Below are positions 17,829 to 26,918 of a stretch of 64,000 nt of DNA, one piece after another (within the stretch, counting starts at the first letter, position 1; every line of letters starts with the position of its first letter). The position numbers and the translations under genes are program-made. The stretch lies in contig JAPOQU010000010.1 in NCBI GenBank assembly GCA_026710545.1, forward strand, positions 1 through 64,000. Reading direction: 5' to 3'. Source of the stretch: Gammaproteobacteria bacterium (GTDB lineage Bacteria > Pseudomonadota > Gammaproteobacteria > Eutrophobiales > Eutrophobiaceae). The notes beneath the pieces were generated by a model. The model saw nothing but the letters and a program-made list of their open reading frames with translations, had not been told where the DNA came from and did not search any database.

Positions 17829-18827
17829 TTAAACAAATGCCATCGTAAATCGCTCGACAAACCAGAAGGACGAGACGATACCGAGCGCATAACTGAATAC
17901 CAGGCGTAATTGCCGGTTCTCGTACGCACGCGGCAGCGACCTGTACAGGCGTGAAACTGCCCACAGGCCGGTGAATACCACGGCGATGATGAGCACTTGG
18001 CCTGCTTCCACACCCAGGTTGAAAAATAATAATGCGCTGATCTTTTCCGTCTGCGGCAGGCCTGTCTCCGTCAGGGCCGCGGCGAAACCGGCCCCGTGTA
18101 CCAGGCCGAAGCCGCAGGCGACCAGGAGCGGTCTGCGCCAGGTCAGCGTGGTGCGGTCGTTACGGGCGACTTCGCAGGCCAGCATTACGATCGATAATGC
18201 AATCACCGTTTCTACGGCGGGGACCGAAACCCGGATTACATCCAGCGCCACCAGGAACAGGGTTATCGAGTGGGCCAGGGTAAAGCCGGTCACGGTGATC
18301 AGGATCCGGCGCAGGGTGCCGGCGATATAGAGCAGCCCGGCAAGGAAAAGCAGGTGGTCTATCCCGCCGAATATATGTTCGGCGCCCAGGGCGAAATAAT
18401 CCTTGATCACGCTTGCAAATGTCTCCGGCGCCGGAATGCGCCACTCGGTCCGCCCCGGATCAAGAATAATGCTGCGCGTTTGTCCGTCATCGAACACAAT
18501 GCGTACAAGGGATGAAATGGCTGGATTAAACAACGGGTAATCAATGATCAGGGAGTTCTCTGACAGGCCTGTTTTGCATGAATAAATCAGTGAACCGGTC
18601 AGACGTTGTTGTGTTGGGATTTGCCCGGAGCCATCACAACCCGACAATGCAATGCGCGGAGCATTGTCCAGGTCAACGGCAGGAGGTGTCTTCCACGAGA
18701 CCATCACCGTCTGTTCGCTGGTTTCGGTGATATTGATGAAAAGCGGGCGGCTGTCATGGGCGGATACGGTGGGCCCGCCGACAAGGCCCTGAATTATGAA
18801 GATCGCCAGTAATAGCGCCCGGTTCAT
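17829..18827 (-). CDS. HupE/UreJ-like membrane protein
   Basis: 332 residues. A signal peptide ends near residue 23 (VSAHDS). It is followed by a periplasmic domain of about 120 residues and then by about seven membrane segments. The conserved HIFGGIDHLLFLAGLL motif (H151, D157, H158) and the later GFGLVHGAGFAAAL segment mark the HupE/UreJ_2 family, linked to nickel or cobalt handling in some members. No hydrogenase or urease genes are nearby, so the metal link is only by family. The DUF3604 gene lies directly upstream, and homologues of these two are often seen together. Confidence 0.88.
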   Translation of the reverse strand: MNRALLLAIFIIQGLVGGPTVSAHDSRPLFINITETSEQTVMVSWKTPPAVDLDNAPRIALSGCDGSGQIPTQQRLTGSLIYSCKTGLSENSLIIDYPLFNPAISSLVRIVFDDGQTRSIILDPGRTEWRIPAPETFASVIKDYFALGAEHIFGGIDHLLFLAGLLYIAGTLRRILITVTGFTLAHSITLFLVALDVIRVSVPAVETVIALSIVMLACEVARNDRTTLTWRRPLLVACGFGLVHGAGFAAALTETGLPQTEKISALLFFNLGVEAGQVLIIAVVFTGLWAVSRLYRSLPRAYENRQLRLVFSYALGIVSSFWFVERFTMAFV

Positions 18828-18879
18828 AGTGTTCCTGTGCTGGCGCAGTGAAGTGGCGGGGTGTTCGGGAATATTACAT

Positions 18880-19773
18880 TCATTCCGGCAAATACCATAT
18901 GGGCGAGGTGTAAGCTCGCTCCTGGATTACTTCAGGATATCCTTGCGGCGGCCCGGTTTCCAGGGCAATCGAATCATAAAGTGAATTCCGCGGCGTGGGT
19001 ATCTGCAGCACGCGCAGGTAGTAGACTGCGCGGGTGCCGGGATCGAATTCGGGGTCCGTCCATACGGCCGCGAGTTCCACTGTGCCGATGTCGTTTATAT
19101 AGCGGGCGCTGCTGCGGTCGACAGTGTCGCCCACGGGCGGCAGTTTTCCGGCGGGCCCCGGTGTCCGGTCACCGGACCAGACCGCGTCAAACACCTTTTC
19201 CCGCGCCTTACCGTCCGCGTCCAGCCAGGACTTTACCGCCTGGACCCGGTCGAGATTCGCCCCGTTCGGGTCTTTCAGGGCATGTATCAGGAAGCCCGGC
19301 GCACGGTCTGCTGCGGTCAGGATGCCCCCCATCGGTACGCCCTTGCCGTAACCCGCCGCGGCGAGATTGTTGCGGCTCAGATCCTCTTCAGAAAACCCGT
19401 ATCCCGCAAAAAAACGCACGCTGATACGCGGCCCGGTGCTGGCGTAGACCTCACGCCGCTTGAACGCGGCAAAGATCTCCTCCCGGGTATTGTCCCGCGC
19501 CCAGACCGCGGCCAGGCCCGAGGCTGAATAGAGCCAGCCGGGATAACCGTAAAAGCCTTCCTCCTTGTTTTCCGGGATGGAATCCTGTGCAAATTTTCCC
19601 ATGAAATTATCTTCTTCCGCCGAGGCCAGGCCGGTATGGCTGTCCGTGTGGGTATCGCCCCAGAGCAGCCTGTCGGGAAAATCCGCTCCCTGAACCGGCA
19701 CAAGGATCAGCATAAATACAAACAGGCCGGTTAACCGTTGACAGATAATAAGGCCGGATGGAAAGACTTGCAT
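18880..19773 (-). pseudogene. DUF3604 protein with a large in-frame internal deletion
   Basis: 297 residues, whereas DUF3604 proteins are usually around 600 or more. After a signal peptide (to about residue 29) the normal N-terminal motif RLLWGDTH (about 35-42) runs straight into TDSHTGLASAEEDNFMGK. That segment normally lies a few hundred residues further on, just before the C-terminal half (TREEIFAAFKRREVYASTGPRI). The frame is intact, so a short protein could be made, but most of the predicted PHP-like metal-binding domain is gone. The two His-rich segments share a D-x-H pattern, which suggests recombination between short similar sequences. I label it a pseudogene; a functional short form cannot be excluded. 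Confidence 0.7.
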
Positions 19774-19776
19774 CGG

Positions 19777-21474
19777 CTAACCCTGCGCCGGCGTAACGCT
19801 GGATTGCGACCGGACGCGGCCGCTCACCCTGGCAGCAAGCGCCCCGGGATCGCGTATTTCCCGCCCGCGGAACGCAACGACCTGGTCCGGCCTGATCAGG
19901 GCCAGGTCGGTCTCGTAGATATCCCGGGCCGCAGCGTCCATTATATCAACGACCCTGAGTTCGAGGCCCGCCTCAGCAAAAGCTCTTTTAATTCCCGCTG
20001 CCGATGGCGGTTTCGTTCCGAGGCGTAGCAGCGTCCATTCGAACCCGAATTCATCGTAGAGCGAGTGGTCTTCCCCGAGCCACAGGTGCGGCGCGCGCCC
20101 TCCCGGGCAGGAGGTCGGGATATAGACATTGGCGCGGTCCGGGGGCGGGTCGCCGTCGGTAACGATAATCGGCGAACCGTCGTAGCGGCTTCCGAATGTG
20201 ATCCCAGGGATGTTGAATTCCTTGCGTGCGTGGACGTTGAAGTATTCTCCTGCCCTGGCGCGCGCTTCTGCGCCGGCGGGAGAGTCATCTTCCAACTCTG
20301 CCGGAGCGACGTTTGCACCCAGTGAATCGGCAAACTGCCGGGCATAGTTCGTGTTGCGGACAGCCGCGGGACGACGCTCCTGTTCGTAAGAGGCCAGCAG
20401 GGAATGGGGCGCCGATCCGCGTACTACGGCCGCCAGCTTCCAGCCCAGGTTCACGGCATCCTCAATGGCCGTGTTGTAGCCTAACCCCCCGGTCGGCGTG
20501 AACAGGTGCGCAGCATCGCCGCCGAGGAATACACGACCGTCGTGCATGCGTTCGACAACCAGGGTAAAGCCGGCCCGCCAGGTCCCGCGGGAAAGGATTT
20601 CCACGTCTGCCTGCGCACCCATTGCAGCCCGGAACATACCGGCGGCATCGGCATCGCTCAATGCTGTTTCATCTTCATCCTCCCGCAGTTGCGTGTGAAA
20701 TGCGAATTCGCTTTTGCCGTCAACGGCGGCCATGAACGCGCGCCGGTCCCGGTTGAACGTCACGTTCATCCAGGCGGGCGCATGGCCGGACATGGAATAG
20801 AAATCGGGCACACGGATATACATGGCGTGCATACGGCCGCCCATGAACTCCCGTACCGCGCCACCATCACCGAGGTAATGAAAACCGAGTGACTGGCGCA
20901 CAAGACTACGTGCGCCGTCTGCGCCGACCAGATAATCGGCAGATACCGTGAATGTCGCCCCGGTTTCCAGGTTTTCTATCGTCGCGGTAACACCGTCAGG
21001 GTACTGTTCGAAACTGAGCAGGCGATGACTGAAGCAAATCGCATTACTCCTGCAGGCGAGAGCGTGCTCGTATAAAACCTTTTCAACCCATTTCTGCGAT
21101 ACCCGGTGGGGCAGCTCGGCGGCGCTCCAGGACCCTGTCAGGGTCTGTATTCGAGACCTGGCCGCGCCGGAGGAAGGCAAGGAAAACCGGGCGAGTTCGT
21201 AGCCTGCATAACGGGTGAAATAGGCGATATCGGTCGGGTAATCCGCAGGCAGGCCGAGCGCCCGCACCTCGTCGGCAAAACCGTGCCGGCGGAAGTGCTC
21301 CATGGTGCGCGCCTGCGTGGCATTGGCCTGCGGATTAAAGGCCGTGGAAGATTTCTCTTCGACGAGCAGTACACAGATGTTACGCCGCCCAAGCTCGTTC
21401 GCAAGCATCAGCCCGCAAGGCCCACCGCCGACTATCAGCACTGAATAACGTTTCTTCACTGAGATGGCAACCAA
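19777..21474 (-). CDS. FAD-dependent aromatic-ring monooxygenase (PheA/TfdB type)
   Basis: 565-residue class A flavoprotein monooxygenase. The FAD-binding GGGPCG is at 16-21, the DG motif YLVGADGARSLVR at 181-193 and the GD motif GGDAAHLFTPTGG at about 318-330. A C-terminal thioredoxin-like domain (about 400-560) is as in phenol 2-monooxygenases. It uses NAD(P)H to hydroxylate a phenolic or similar ring. It lies 3 nt upstream of the DUF3604 gene and downstream of the CarAa-like oxygenase on the same strand, separated from it by a palindromic element. The substrate is unknown. Confidence 0.9.
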   Translation of the reverse strand: MVAISVKKRYSVLIVGGGPCGLMLANELGRRNICVLLVEEKSSTAFNPQANATQARTMEHFRRHGFADEVRALGLPADYPTDIAYFTRYAGYELARFSLPSSGAARSRIQTLTGSWSAAELPHRVSQKWVEKVLYEHALACRSNAICFSHRLLSFEQYPDGVTATIENLETGATFTVSADYLVGADGARSLVRQSLGFHYLGDGGAVREFMGGRMHAMYIRVPDFYSMSGHAPAWMNVTFNRDRRAFMAAVDGKSEFAFHTQLREDEDETALSDADAAGMFRAAMGAQADVEILSRGTWRAGFTLVVERMHDGRVFLGGDAAHLFTPTGGLGYNTAIEDAVNLGWKLAAVVRGSAPHSLLASYEQERRPAAVRNTNYARQFADSLGANVAPAELEDDSPAGAEARARAGEYFNVHARKEFNIPGITFGSRYDGSPIIVTDGDPPPDRANVYIPTSCPGGRAPHLWLGEDHSLYDEFGFEWTLLRLGTKPPSAAGIKRAFAEAGLELRVVDIMDAAARDIYETDLALIRPDQVVAFRGREIRDPGALAARVSGRVRSQSSVTPAQG

Positions 21475-21527
21475 TTTGGGACAACCATAAATTATCTTGC
21501 GGGCATCCAGGAATATAATTTTGGGAT

Positions 21528-21574
21528 AAATTCAGGACACCCATGGAATCATAATTTATGGGTGTCCTGAATTT
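21528..21574. repeat. Inverted repeat (17-bp perfect arms) between two oxygenase genes
   Basis: AAATTCAGGACACCCAT at 21528-21544 and its exact complement at 21558-21574, with a 13-nt loop. It sits 6 nt beyond the stop of the CarAa-like gene and would form a strong hairpin in that transcript. Similar GGACACCC palindromes are typical of REP-like mobile elements in gammaproteobacteria (recollection, not checked). Confidence 0.8.
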
Positions 21575-21580
21575 AACACT

Positions 21581-22765
21581 TCATTCAACGGGTCTGCCGA
21601 TCTTCATAATATGTTCACGTTTTTGTATCCCCCTGTTGCGCTTTGCAGCCAGTTGCCGCCAGACACTGATGTTACGGTCGGCTTCATACAGGTGTTCTTC
21701 GGTCCAGGCCTCGTCATAGCGGTAGTATTCCTGTTGCGCTTCACGCGCCCAGATATCGTCATTGTTGAAACCCTGCAAGGCCATTTCATTCCATTTATTG
21801 TCAAAATCCCGGCCAAAATCGCTCTTGTCGCTTTCCTGTTCAATCTTTTTGCCGATGGTCTGGGTGTAATAGTGCCGGTTTTCGTCAATCGGCACATACC
21901 ATTCGTACTGCGTCATGGTCGGGCCCGGCCAGGGGGTCACCCGCAGTACACCCGGCAGCCAGATGGATATGTTATAGGCAACCGGTGTCGTCCCGAGGTT
22001 GCCGTGCGCAACCGTTTCTCCCTCTATCTTGCCTTCGAACACCGGCTCGCAGTGTTCAAATAACTTGTCGTAGACTCCTTTGGGCCCGCTCGCCTCGTCT
22101 ACGATTTCAAACGCGTCCTTGCCGGTGGGAACCAGGCCCAGGGGCAAGATCAGGTCGTTTCCCTTGACCAGGACGGAGTCTTTATGGATAAAAATATGCG
22201 TGCTGTCAAAGCCGTTCTCACAGCCGATGCGCCAGTTTGCCTGGACTTCCGTGCGCCGTCCGCGCACGTAAATATCCTCGTCGAGAAAAGTGGGCGGGAC
22301 GTCATCCGCCAGGGAAGGTGGCTCGGCATCCCCCATGAATACGAAAATCAGCCCTTTTGACTCGATAACGGGGAATGTATCTATCCGCAACCGGCCGATC
22401 ATGTTGCTCCTGGGGTTGGCGATAATGTCGCACAACACGCCCGTTTGCAGGTTAAAGGTGAAACCGTGATACCAGCAGGACACGGTGCCTTTTTTGTAGC
22501 ACTCAATCTTGCGGGAAAAGGCGACTCCGTGATGCAGGCAACGGTCGCGCACGGCATGCACCCTGCCGTCAACCCGCGCCAGTAACAACCGGTCCCCGAG
22601 TATGGGAAAGGCTTTGAACTCCCCTTCACCCAACTCGTCGGAAAACAACGTGGGATACCAGTGATTGCGAAAACCCAGCCGGGCTTCCACGTATTGCGGA
22701 TAGGGCGAGGTCTTACCGGTCGATGATAAAGTTGTTCCAATTTCTGCAGGCATGATCCGGTTCAA
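21581..22765 (-). CDS. Rieske terminal oxygenase resembling carbazole 1,9a-dioxygenase CarAa
   Basis: 394-residue alpha-only Rieske oxygenase. The Rieske ligands are C76-x-H78 and C97-x2-H100. The iron-site motif is ENGFDSTHIFIHKDS, with D187, H190 and H194, and the probable Asp ligand is in GFNNDDIWARE near residue 340. Blocks such as LGFRNHWYP, WLPGVLRV, YEWYVPIDEN and GFNNDDIWARE match what I recall of CarAa closely. CarAa needs a separate ferredoxin and reductase; none is adjacent, but ferredoxins are encoded at 3250-3570 and 13495-13827 and a reductase at 42133-43350. The real substrate may be another polycyclic or heterocyclic compound. Confidence 0.88.
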   Translation of the reverse strand: MNRIMPAEIGTTLSSTGKTSPYPQYVEARLGFRNHWYPTLFSDELGEGEFKAFPILGDRLLLARVDGRVHAVRDRCLHHGVAFSRKIECYKKGTVSCWYHGFTFNLQTGVLCDIIANPRSNMIGRLRIDTFPVIESKGLIFVFMGDAEPPSLADDVPPTFLDEDIYVRGRRTEVQANWRIGCENGFDSTHIFIHKDSVLVKGNDLILPLGLVPTGKDAFEIVDEASGPKGVYDKLFEHCEPVFEGKIEGETVAHGNLGTTPVAYNISIWLPGVLRVTPWPGPTMTQYEWYVPIDENRHYYTQTIGKKIEQESDKSDFGRDFDNKWNEMALQGFNNDDIWAREAQQEYYRYDEAWTEEHLYEADRNISVWRQLAAKRNRGIQKREHIMKIGRPVE

Positions 22766-22845
22766 GTCATGAGGTTTGTATCAATATTGCCTTATAATAA
22801 GATAAGCTGAAAAATCCATGAAGACAAACAACAGGGAATACACCC

Positions 22846-24345
22846 ATGCTTGACAAAGTCCGCACGATACAATTGCAGGATATCCGTAATCAACTGTTCA
22901 TCAACGGCGAGTTCGTGGATGCCGAGGATGGCGCGACCCTCGATGTCGTCAACCCCCATGACGGTAGTGTGATTACCGCTATCGCCGAGGCGAAACCTGC
23001 GGACGTAGACAAGGCGGTCGCTGCCGCCCGGGCGGCATTCCACGGCTGGAGCAATACGTTTGCGTCCGAACGCGGTCAACTCATCATGAAATTGGCCGAC
23101 AAACTGGAACAGCATTTTGACGAGTTTACCGAACTGGAAAGCCTGGACACCGGCCATCCCCTGAAAGACACCCGGCGTCTGGACCTGCCCAGGACCTTGC
23201 TGAACCTGCGTTATTTCGGCGGCATCGCGGATAAGATTGACGGCCGGGAGGTACCGGTGGAACCCGGTTTCCTCAGCATAGTCAAACGGAAACCGGTTGG
23301 CGTTGTAGGGCAGATCGTTCCCTGGAATTTTCCCATCATGTTCTGCAGTTGGAAGCTGGGTCCCGCGCTTGCCGCCGGTAACACCGTGGTGATGAAACCT
23401 TCCGAGCTCACACCTCTATCAACACTCAGGCTGGTGGATCTTATGAATGAGGTGGGTTTTCCGCCGGGCGTCGTGAATATCGTCCCGGGCTATGGTCATA
23501 CTGCCGGCCAGCACATTGCCGAGCATGCGGACATCGACAAGGTCGCCTTTACCGGTTCTACGGCAACCGGCCGCAAGATCGTCCAGGCTTCGGCAGGCAA
23601 CCTGAAACGGGTCTCATTGGAGATGGGCGGCAAAGGACCCAACATCGTGTTTGAAGACACAACCCTTCCCGCAGCCGTCGGCGGGTCGGCATTCGCCATC
23701 TTCCACAACCAGGGGCAAGCCTGCATCGCCGGTTCCCGCCTGTTATTGCACGAGGCCATTGCCGATCAATTCCTGGAAAAATTCACCGGCCTGGCAAAAT
23801 CCATCCGGCTGGGGAACCCGCTGGATGATGAAACCGAGATGGGGCCGCTTACGTCGAAAATGCACCTGGACCGGGTGCTCAACTACATCGACGTCTGTAA
23901 AAAAGAAGGCAATAAAATACTTGCCGGCGGCAAACAACCGGATAACGATGAACTCAAAAAAGGTTATTACATTGAACCGACAATAGTCGAGGCCGGACCC
24001 GGCGATACTGTGTTTCAGCAGGAGGTATTCGGCCCGTTCGTATCGGTGACCCGCTTCAAGGATGATGCCGAGGCGCTGGGACTGGCGAACGCGACCGACT
24101 ACGGTCTGGGCAGCGGACTGTGGACCAATAACCTGCAACGCGCCCACAGGTTCTCCGACGGCATCAAGGCCGGCATGGTCTGGGTGAATTGCTACAAGCG
24201 GGTCCATCCCGCTTCTCCCTTCGGCGGCGTAGGCGAATCCGGCTATGGCAGGGACATGGGTATAGAATGTCTGCAGGAATATACCTCGCCCAAAGCGGTG
24301 TGGATCAACTACGATGCCAAAATCCCGCCATTTTATTCACGCTGA
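22846..24345 (+). CDS. NAD(P)+-dependent aldehyde dehydrogenase
   Basis: 499-residue aldehyde dehydrogenase, the full family length. The catalytic Cys is C293 in NQGQACIAGSR. The general base is E259 in SLEMGGK, N161 lies in PWNFP and K184 in MKPSE. The closest style is phenylacetaldehyde/betaine-aldehyde dehydrogenases of the ALDH1/2 branch. It is transcribed away from the CarAa-like gene, with an 80-nt divergent region between them. It probably oxidises an aldehyde formed by the nearby oxygenases (inference). Confidence 0.93.
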   Translation: MLDKVRTIQLQDIRNQLFINGEFVDAEDGATLDVVNPHDGSVITAIAEAKPADVDKAVAAARAAFHGWSNTFASERGQLIMKLADKLEQHFDEFTELESLDTGHPLKDTRRLDLPRTLLNLRYFGGIADKIDGREVPVEPGFLSIVKRKPVGVVGQIVPWNFPIMFCSWKLGPALAAGNTVVMKPSELTPLSTLRLVDLMNEVGFPPGVVNIVPGYGHTAGQHIAEHADIDKVAFTGSTATGRKIVQASAGNLKRVSLEMGGKGPNIVFEDTTLPAAVGGSAFAIFHNQGQACIAGSRLLLHEAIADQFLEKFTGLAKSIRLGNPLDDETEMGPLTSKMHLDRVLNYIDVCKKEGNKILAGGKQPDNDELKKGYYIEPTIVEAGPGDTVFQQEVFGPFVSVTRFKDDAEALGLANATDYGLGSGLWTNNLQRAHRFSDGIKAGMVWVNCYKRVHPASPFGGVGESGYGRDMGIECLQEYTSPKAVWINYDAKIPPFYSR

Positions 24346-24388
24346 AAGAATAGCAGTAGTTTATGCCTGCATTGAGCTTGAGTCTTTA

Positions 24389-26779
24389 CTACCAGCTGTA
24401 TCGCCCCTGAATAGCAAGACTTCTTGGCCGGTCAAGCAGCATCTGAAAAGATCCGGCTGCAAGCGGACTATCATTGGCGAATGACCTGGTAAATTTATCT
24501 GTCAGGTTTTTCCCTACCATTGCAATTTCCCAGGTGTCCCCCTGGTTGCCCAGGGCGATACGAACATCCAGTTTTGCGTAAGACCCTTGCGTTACCAACG
24601 GGTCATTGTCCGAAATAATTTCAAAATCATCCGTGAAGTAGATATTTATGTCGGTTACGAGCCTCAGAGCCCGGGGCAGCGGTAATAGATGGCGCGCATG
24701 TACATAACCACTGAATTCAGGTGAATACGGCGAGGGCTGACCAGTCAGATCCTGCACGCAGGTTTGGCCGGGATTCGCCATTGCAAACTGTAAGGTTTGC
24801 AGGGCGGTACAACCACCATCCGGATAGGATTTATATTCAGAATCAAGATAGGCAACTGCGGTATCCACAGTGAGATTGTCGGTCACCTTGAGGCTCGCAT
24901 CAAACTCCACACCTTGAACCACGAGTTTACCCACATTTTCTACGTTGAAGGTAATCCCCGTCTGGAGCACGGCCTGTTGCAGGTCCGTATACTCGTTACG
25001 GTACCAGGTCAGGTTGGTGGCAAGTCTTCCATCGAACCAGGTTGCCTTTGCTCCTGCCTCGTATGCATCCACTTCTTCCGGACCAAACGTCAACGGGTCG
25101 GGCGGGCCTGACACATTTTGCGCGTCGAAACCACCCGATTTAAATCCCTGGGAAAAGGAAAAATACGTCATAATGTCTTCCGTCACATCATATTGAATAT
25201 TTACGGAAGGCGTTACATCGTCATTGGATATACTGAGCGGAACCGGTCCATGCGGTGTTCCCAAGCCACCGGCGACAGGTCCTCTCGGCGGCAATGGAAA
25301 CATGCTGAGCGGAAATGGCAAGGGTTTAAACGTACCGGAAAGTGCGGCAGCGCCATCTGTCGACCCTATAAACAGGCTTTTGACCCCGTCCTTCTGTACG
25401 TCTGTCCAACGCAGGCCGACTGTGCCGCGTAAGGAATCAGTAGCATGCCAGGTCAGTGATCCAAACAGTGAAAAAGTCTCTTCATCCTGGCTTAGATCAT
25501 TTTGTGGTCCTACCGGCAAGAAGGGAGCATATAATGGTCCGACAGGTGATCCGAGCAATATCGGAGAAACGATATCCGCATAAATCTTGTTCTGGTTGAA
25601 CAGGTCACTGGATTGCCAATAAAAACCCGCAATATATTCAAATCGATTGCCGGTTGGTGAAGTAATACGGAACTCCTGGCTGTATTGCTCAAAATCCTCG
25701 TTAAAATTGACGCCAAGCAGAGGCAAGGGAACGCTGTCTCCGTCAAAACCCTGGCGGTAATCATAATTGGAATACCCTGTGACAGAGGTAAACGTGTGAT
25801 TCCACATATCCAGGTTAAGGGTTAAGACGTACTCCCTTGTATGTGCGGCTGTAAACTCTCCAGGTGTATCGGCAGCTATCGTATCCAGCTCGTCATTGAG
25901 TGGTCCAAACACACGCAACGCGACGGCGCAACCACCACCGGGGCCTGGAAAGGGTGGACCCGGGGGACAGTTAAAGAGCTGGAAATGCGGGTTACGGTCA
26001 CCGTCAGACTCTGCAATTTCCGCTTTAAATGTTGCATCAAACGAGTCAGTCGGTTTCCAGGTAGCAGTGGCGCGTATCTGTTTGTCGTCCAGGTCGGGTC
26101 CCTGAACACCTGTATGGAAGTCTCTGACGAAACCACTCATGCCGTAGATTTTGGTAGCGACGCGGACACCGAGTGTATCCGTCACGGGTCCGCCCAGTGC
26201 AAATTCAACGCTCCTCTCACCATCGTCAGGCTCAAACAAGAGGTTGACGTACCCTTCGAATTCATCACCCGGCTTACGGGTGATGACATTCAATGCCCCG
26301 GCAATGGCATTATTGCCGAAATAAGTGGATTGGGGCCCGCGCAGCAACTCTACCCGCTCAACATCAAAGAGAAGGCCGCGAGAATACCGGGACCGGCCAT
26401 GATAGATGCCGTCGACAAATGTTCCGACGGATTGTTCGAAACCACCATTGATACTGGAGCCAACGCCGCGAATATAAAGTTGATCGCTGGCCGGCGCATC
26501 TGAAATGATGATGTTTGGTGTCTGTGCGGCAAGTTCGCCCAGGTCGGTTAAATTCTGTTTTTCTATGCTTTCCCCTGAGGTGACCGCGACAGAGATTGGC
26601 ACGTCCTGTAGAGATTGCTCTCGTTTCTGGGCGGTAACAACGACTTCTTCCAGAATATTGCTCTGTGCGATTGTGAGGATAGGAAATAAACCCATTAGAC
26701 AAACACAAGCAAAGATCAGTATTGCAAGCTTGCCTGGAGAGAATCGAAGCTCGCTCTTCAAACTGTTTCGATAGTACAT
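24389..26779 (-). CDS. TonB-dependent outer-membrane receptor (aromatic/organic ligand type)
   Basis: 796-residue receptor. A signal peptide ends around residue 39 (TIAQS) and is followed by the TonB box LEEVVVTAQKR. The plug domain has QLYIRGVGSSINGGFEQSV and VELLRGPQSTYFGNNAIAG. The C-terminal barrel finishes in a Trp. The VVVTAQKREQSLQDVPISV signature is typical of receptors abundant in sphingomonads and marine gammaproteobacteria that often sit in aromatic or terpenoid catabolic loci. It is divergent from the second Rieske dioxygenase, which suggests shared regulation and a ligand related to that enzyme's substrate (inference). Confidence 0.93.
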   Translation of the reverse strand: MYYRNSLKSELRFSPGKLAILIFACVCLMGLFPILTIAQSNILEEVVVTAQKREQSLQDVPISVAVTSGESIEKQNLTDLGELAAQTPNIIISDAPASDQLYIRGVGSSINGGFEQSVGTFVDGIYHGRSRYSRGLLFDVERVELLRGPQSTYFGNNAIAGALNVITRKPGDEFEGYVNLLFEPDDGERSVEFALGGPVTDTLGVRVATKIYGMSGFVRDFHTGVQGPDLDDKQIRATATWKPTDSFDATFKAEIAESDGDRNPHFQLFNCPPGPPFPGPGGGCAVALRVFGPLNDELDTIAADTPGEFTAAHTREYVLTLNLDMWNHTFTSVTGYSNYDYRQGFDGDSVPLPLLGVNFNEDFEQYSQEFRITSPTGNRFEYIAGFYWQSSDLFNQNKIYADIVSPILLGSPVGPLYAPFLPVGPQNDLSQDEETFSLFGSLTWHATDSLRGTVGLRWTDVQKDGVKSLFIGSTDGAAALSGTFKPLPFPLSMFPLPPRGPVAGGLGTPHGPVPLSISNDDVTPSVNIQYDVTEDIMTYFSFSQGFKSGGFDAQNVSGPPDPLTFGPEEVDAYEAGAKATWFDGRLATNLTWYRNEYTDLQQAVLQTGITFNVENVGKLVVQGVEFDASLKVTDNLTVDTAVAYLDSEYKSYPDGGCTALQTLQFAMANPGQTCVQDLTGQPSPYSPEFSGYVHARHLLPLPRALRLVTDINIYFTDDFEIISDNDPLVTQGSYAKLDVRIALGNQGDTWEIAMVGKNLTDKFTRSFANDSPLAAGSFQMLLDRPRSLAIQGRYSW

Positions 26780-26918
26780 AACACCCCCGCGACTTGATGT
26801 GACTGCTCACAACCAATATCCATCAATTGAAAATAGTTTATAACAGATAAATGTTATTACAAGTGTTTTTACACATGATATAGTACGGTATATCAAGATA
26901 AAAAAACACGAATGTACT
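26780..26918. promoter_or_regulatory. AT-rich divergent promoter region between TonB receptor and Rieske dioxygenase
   Basis: 139-nt intergenic region serving both directions. It contains TAACA and TGTTA half-sites separated by 6 nt (around 26841-26856), a possible operator, and several AT-rich boxes. Individual promoter elements cannot be assigned with certainty. Confidence 0.4.
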
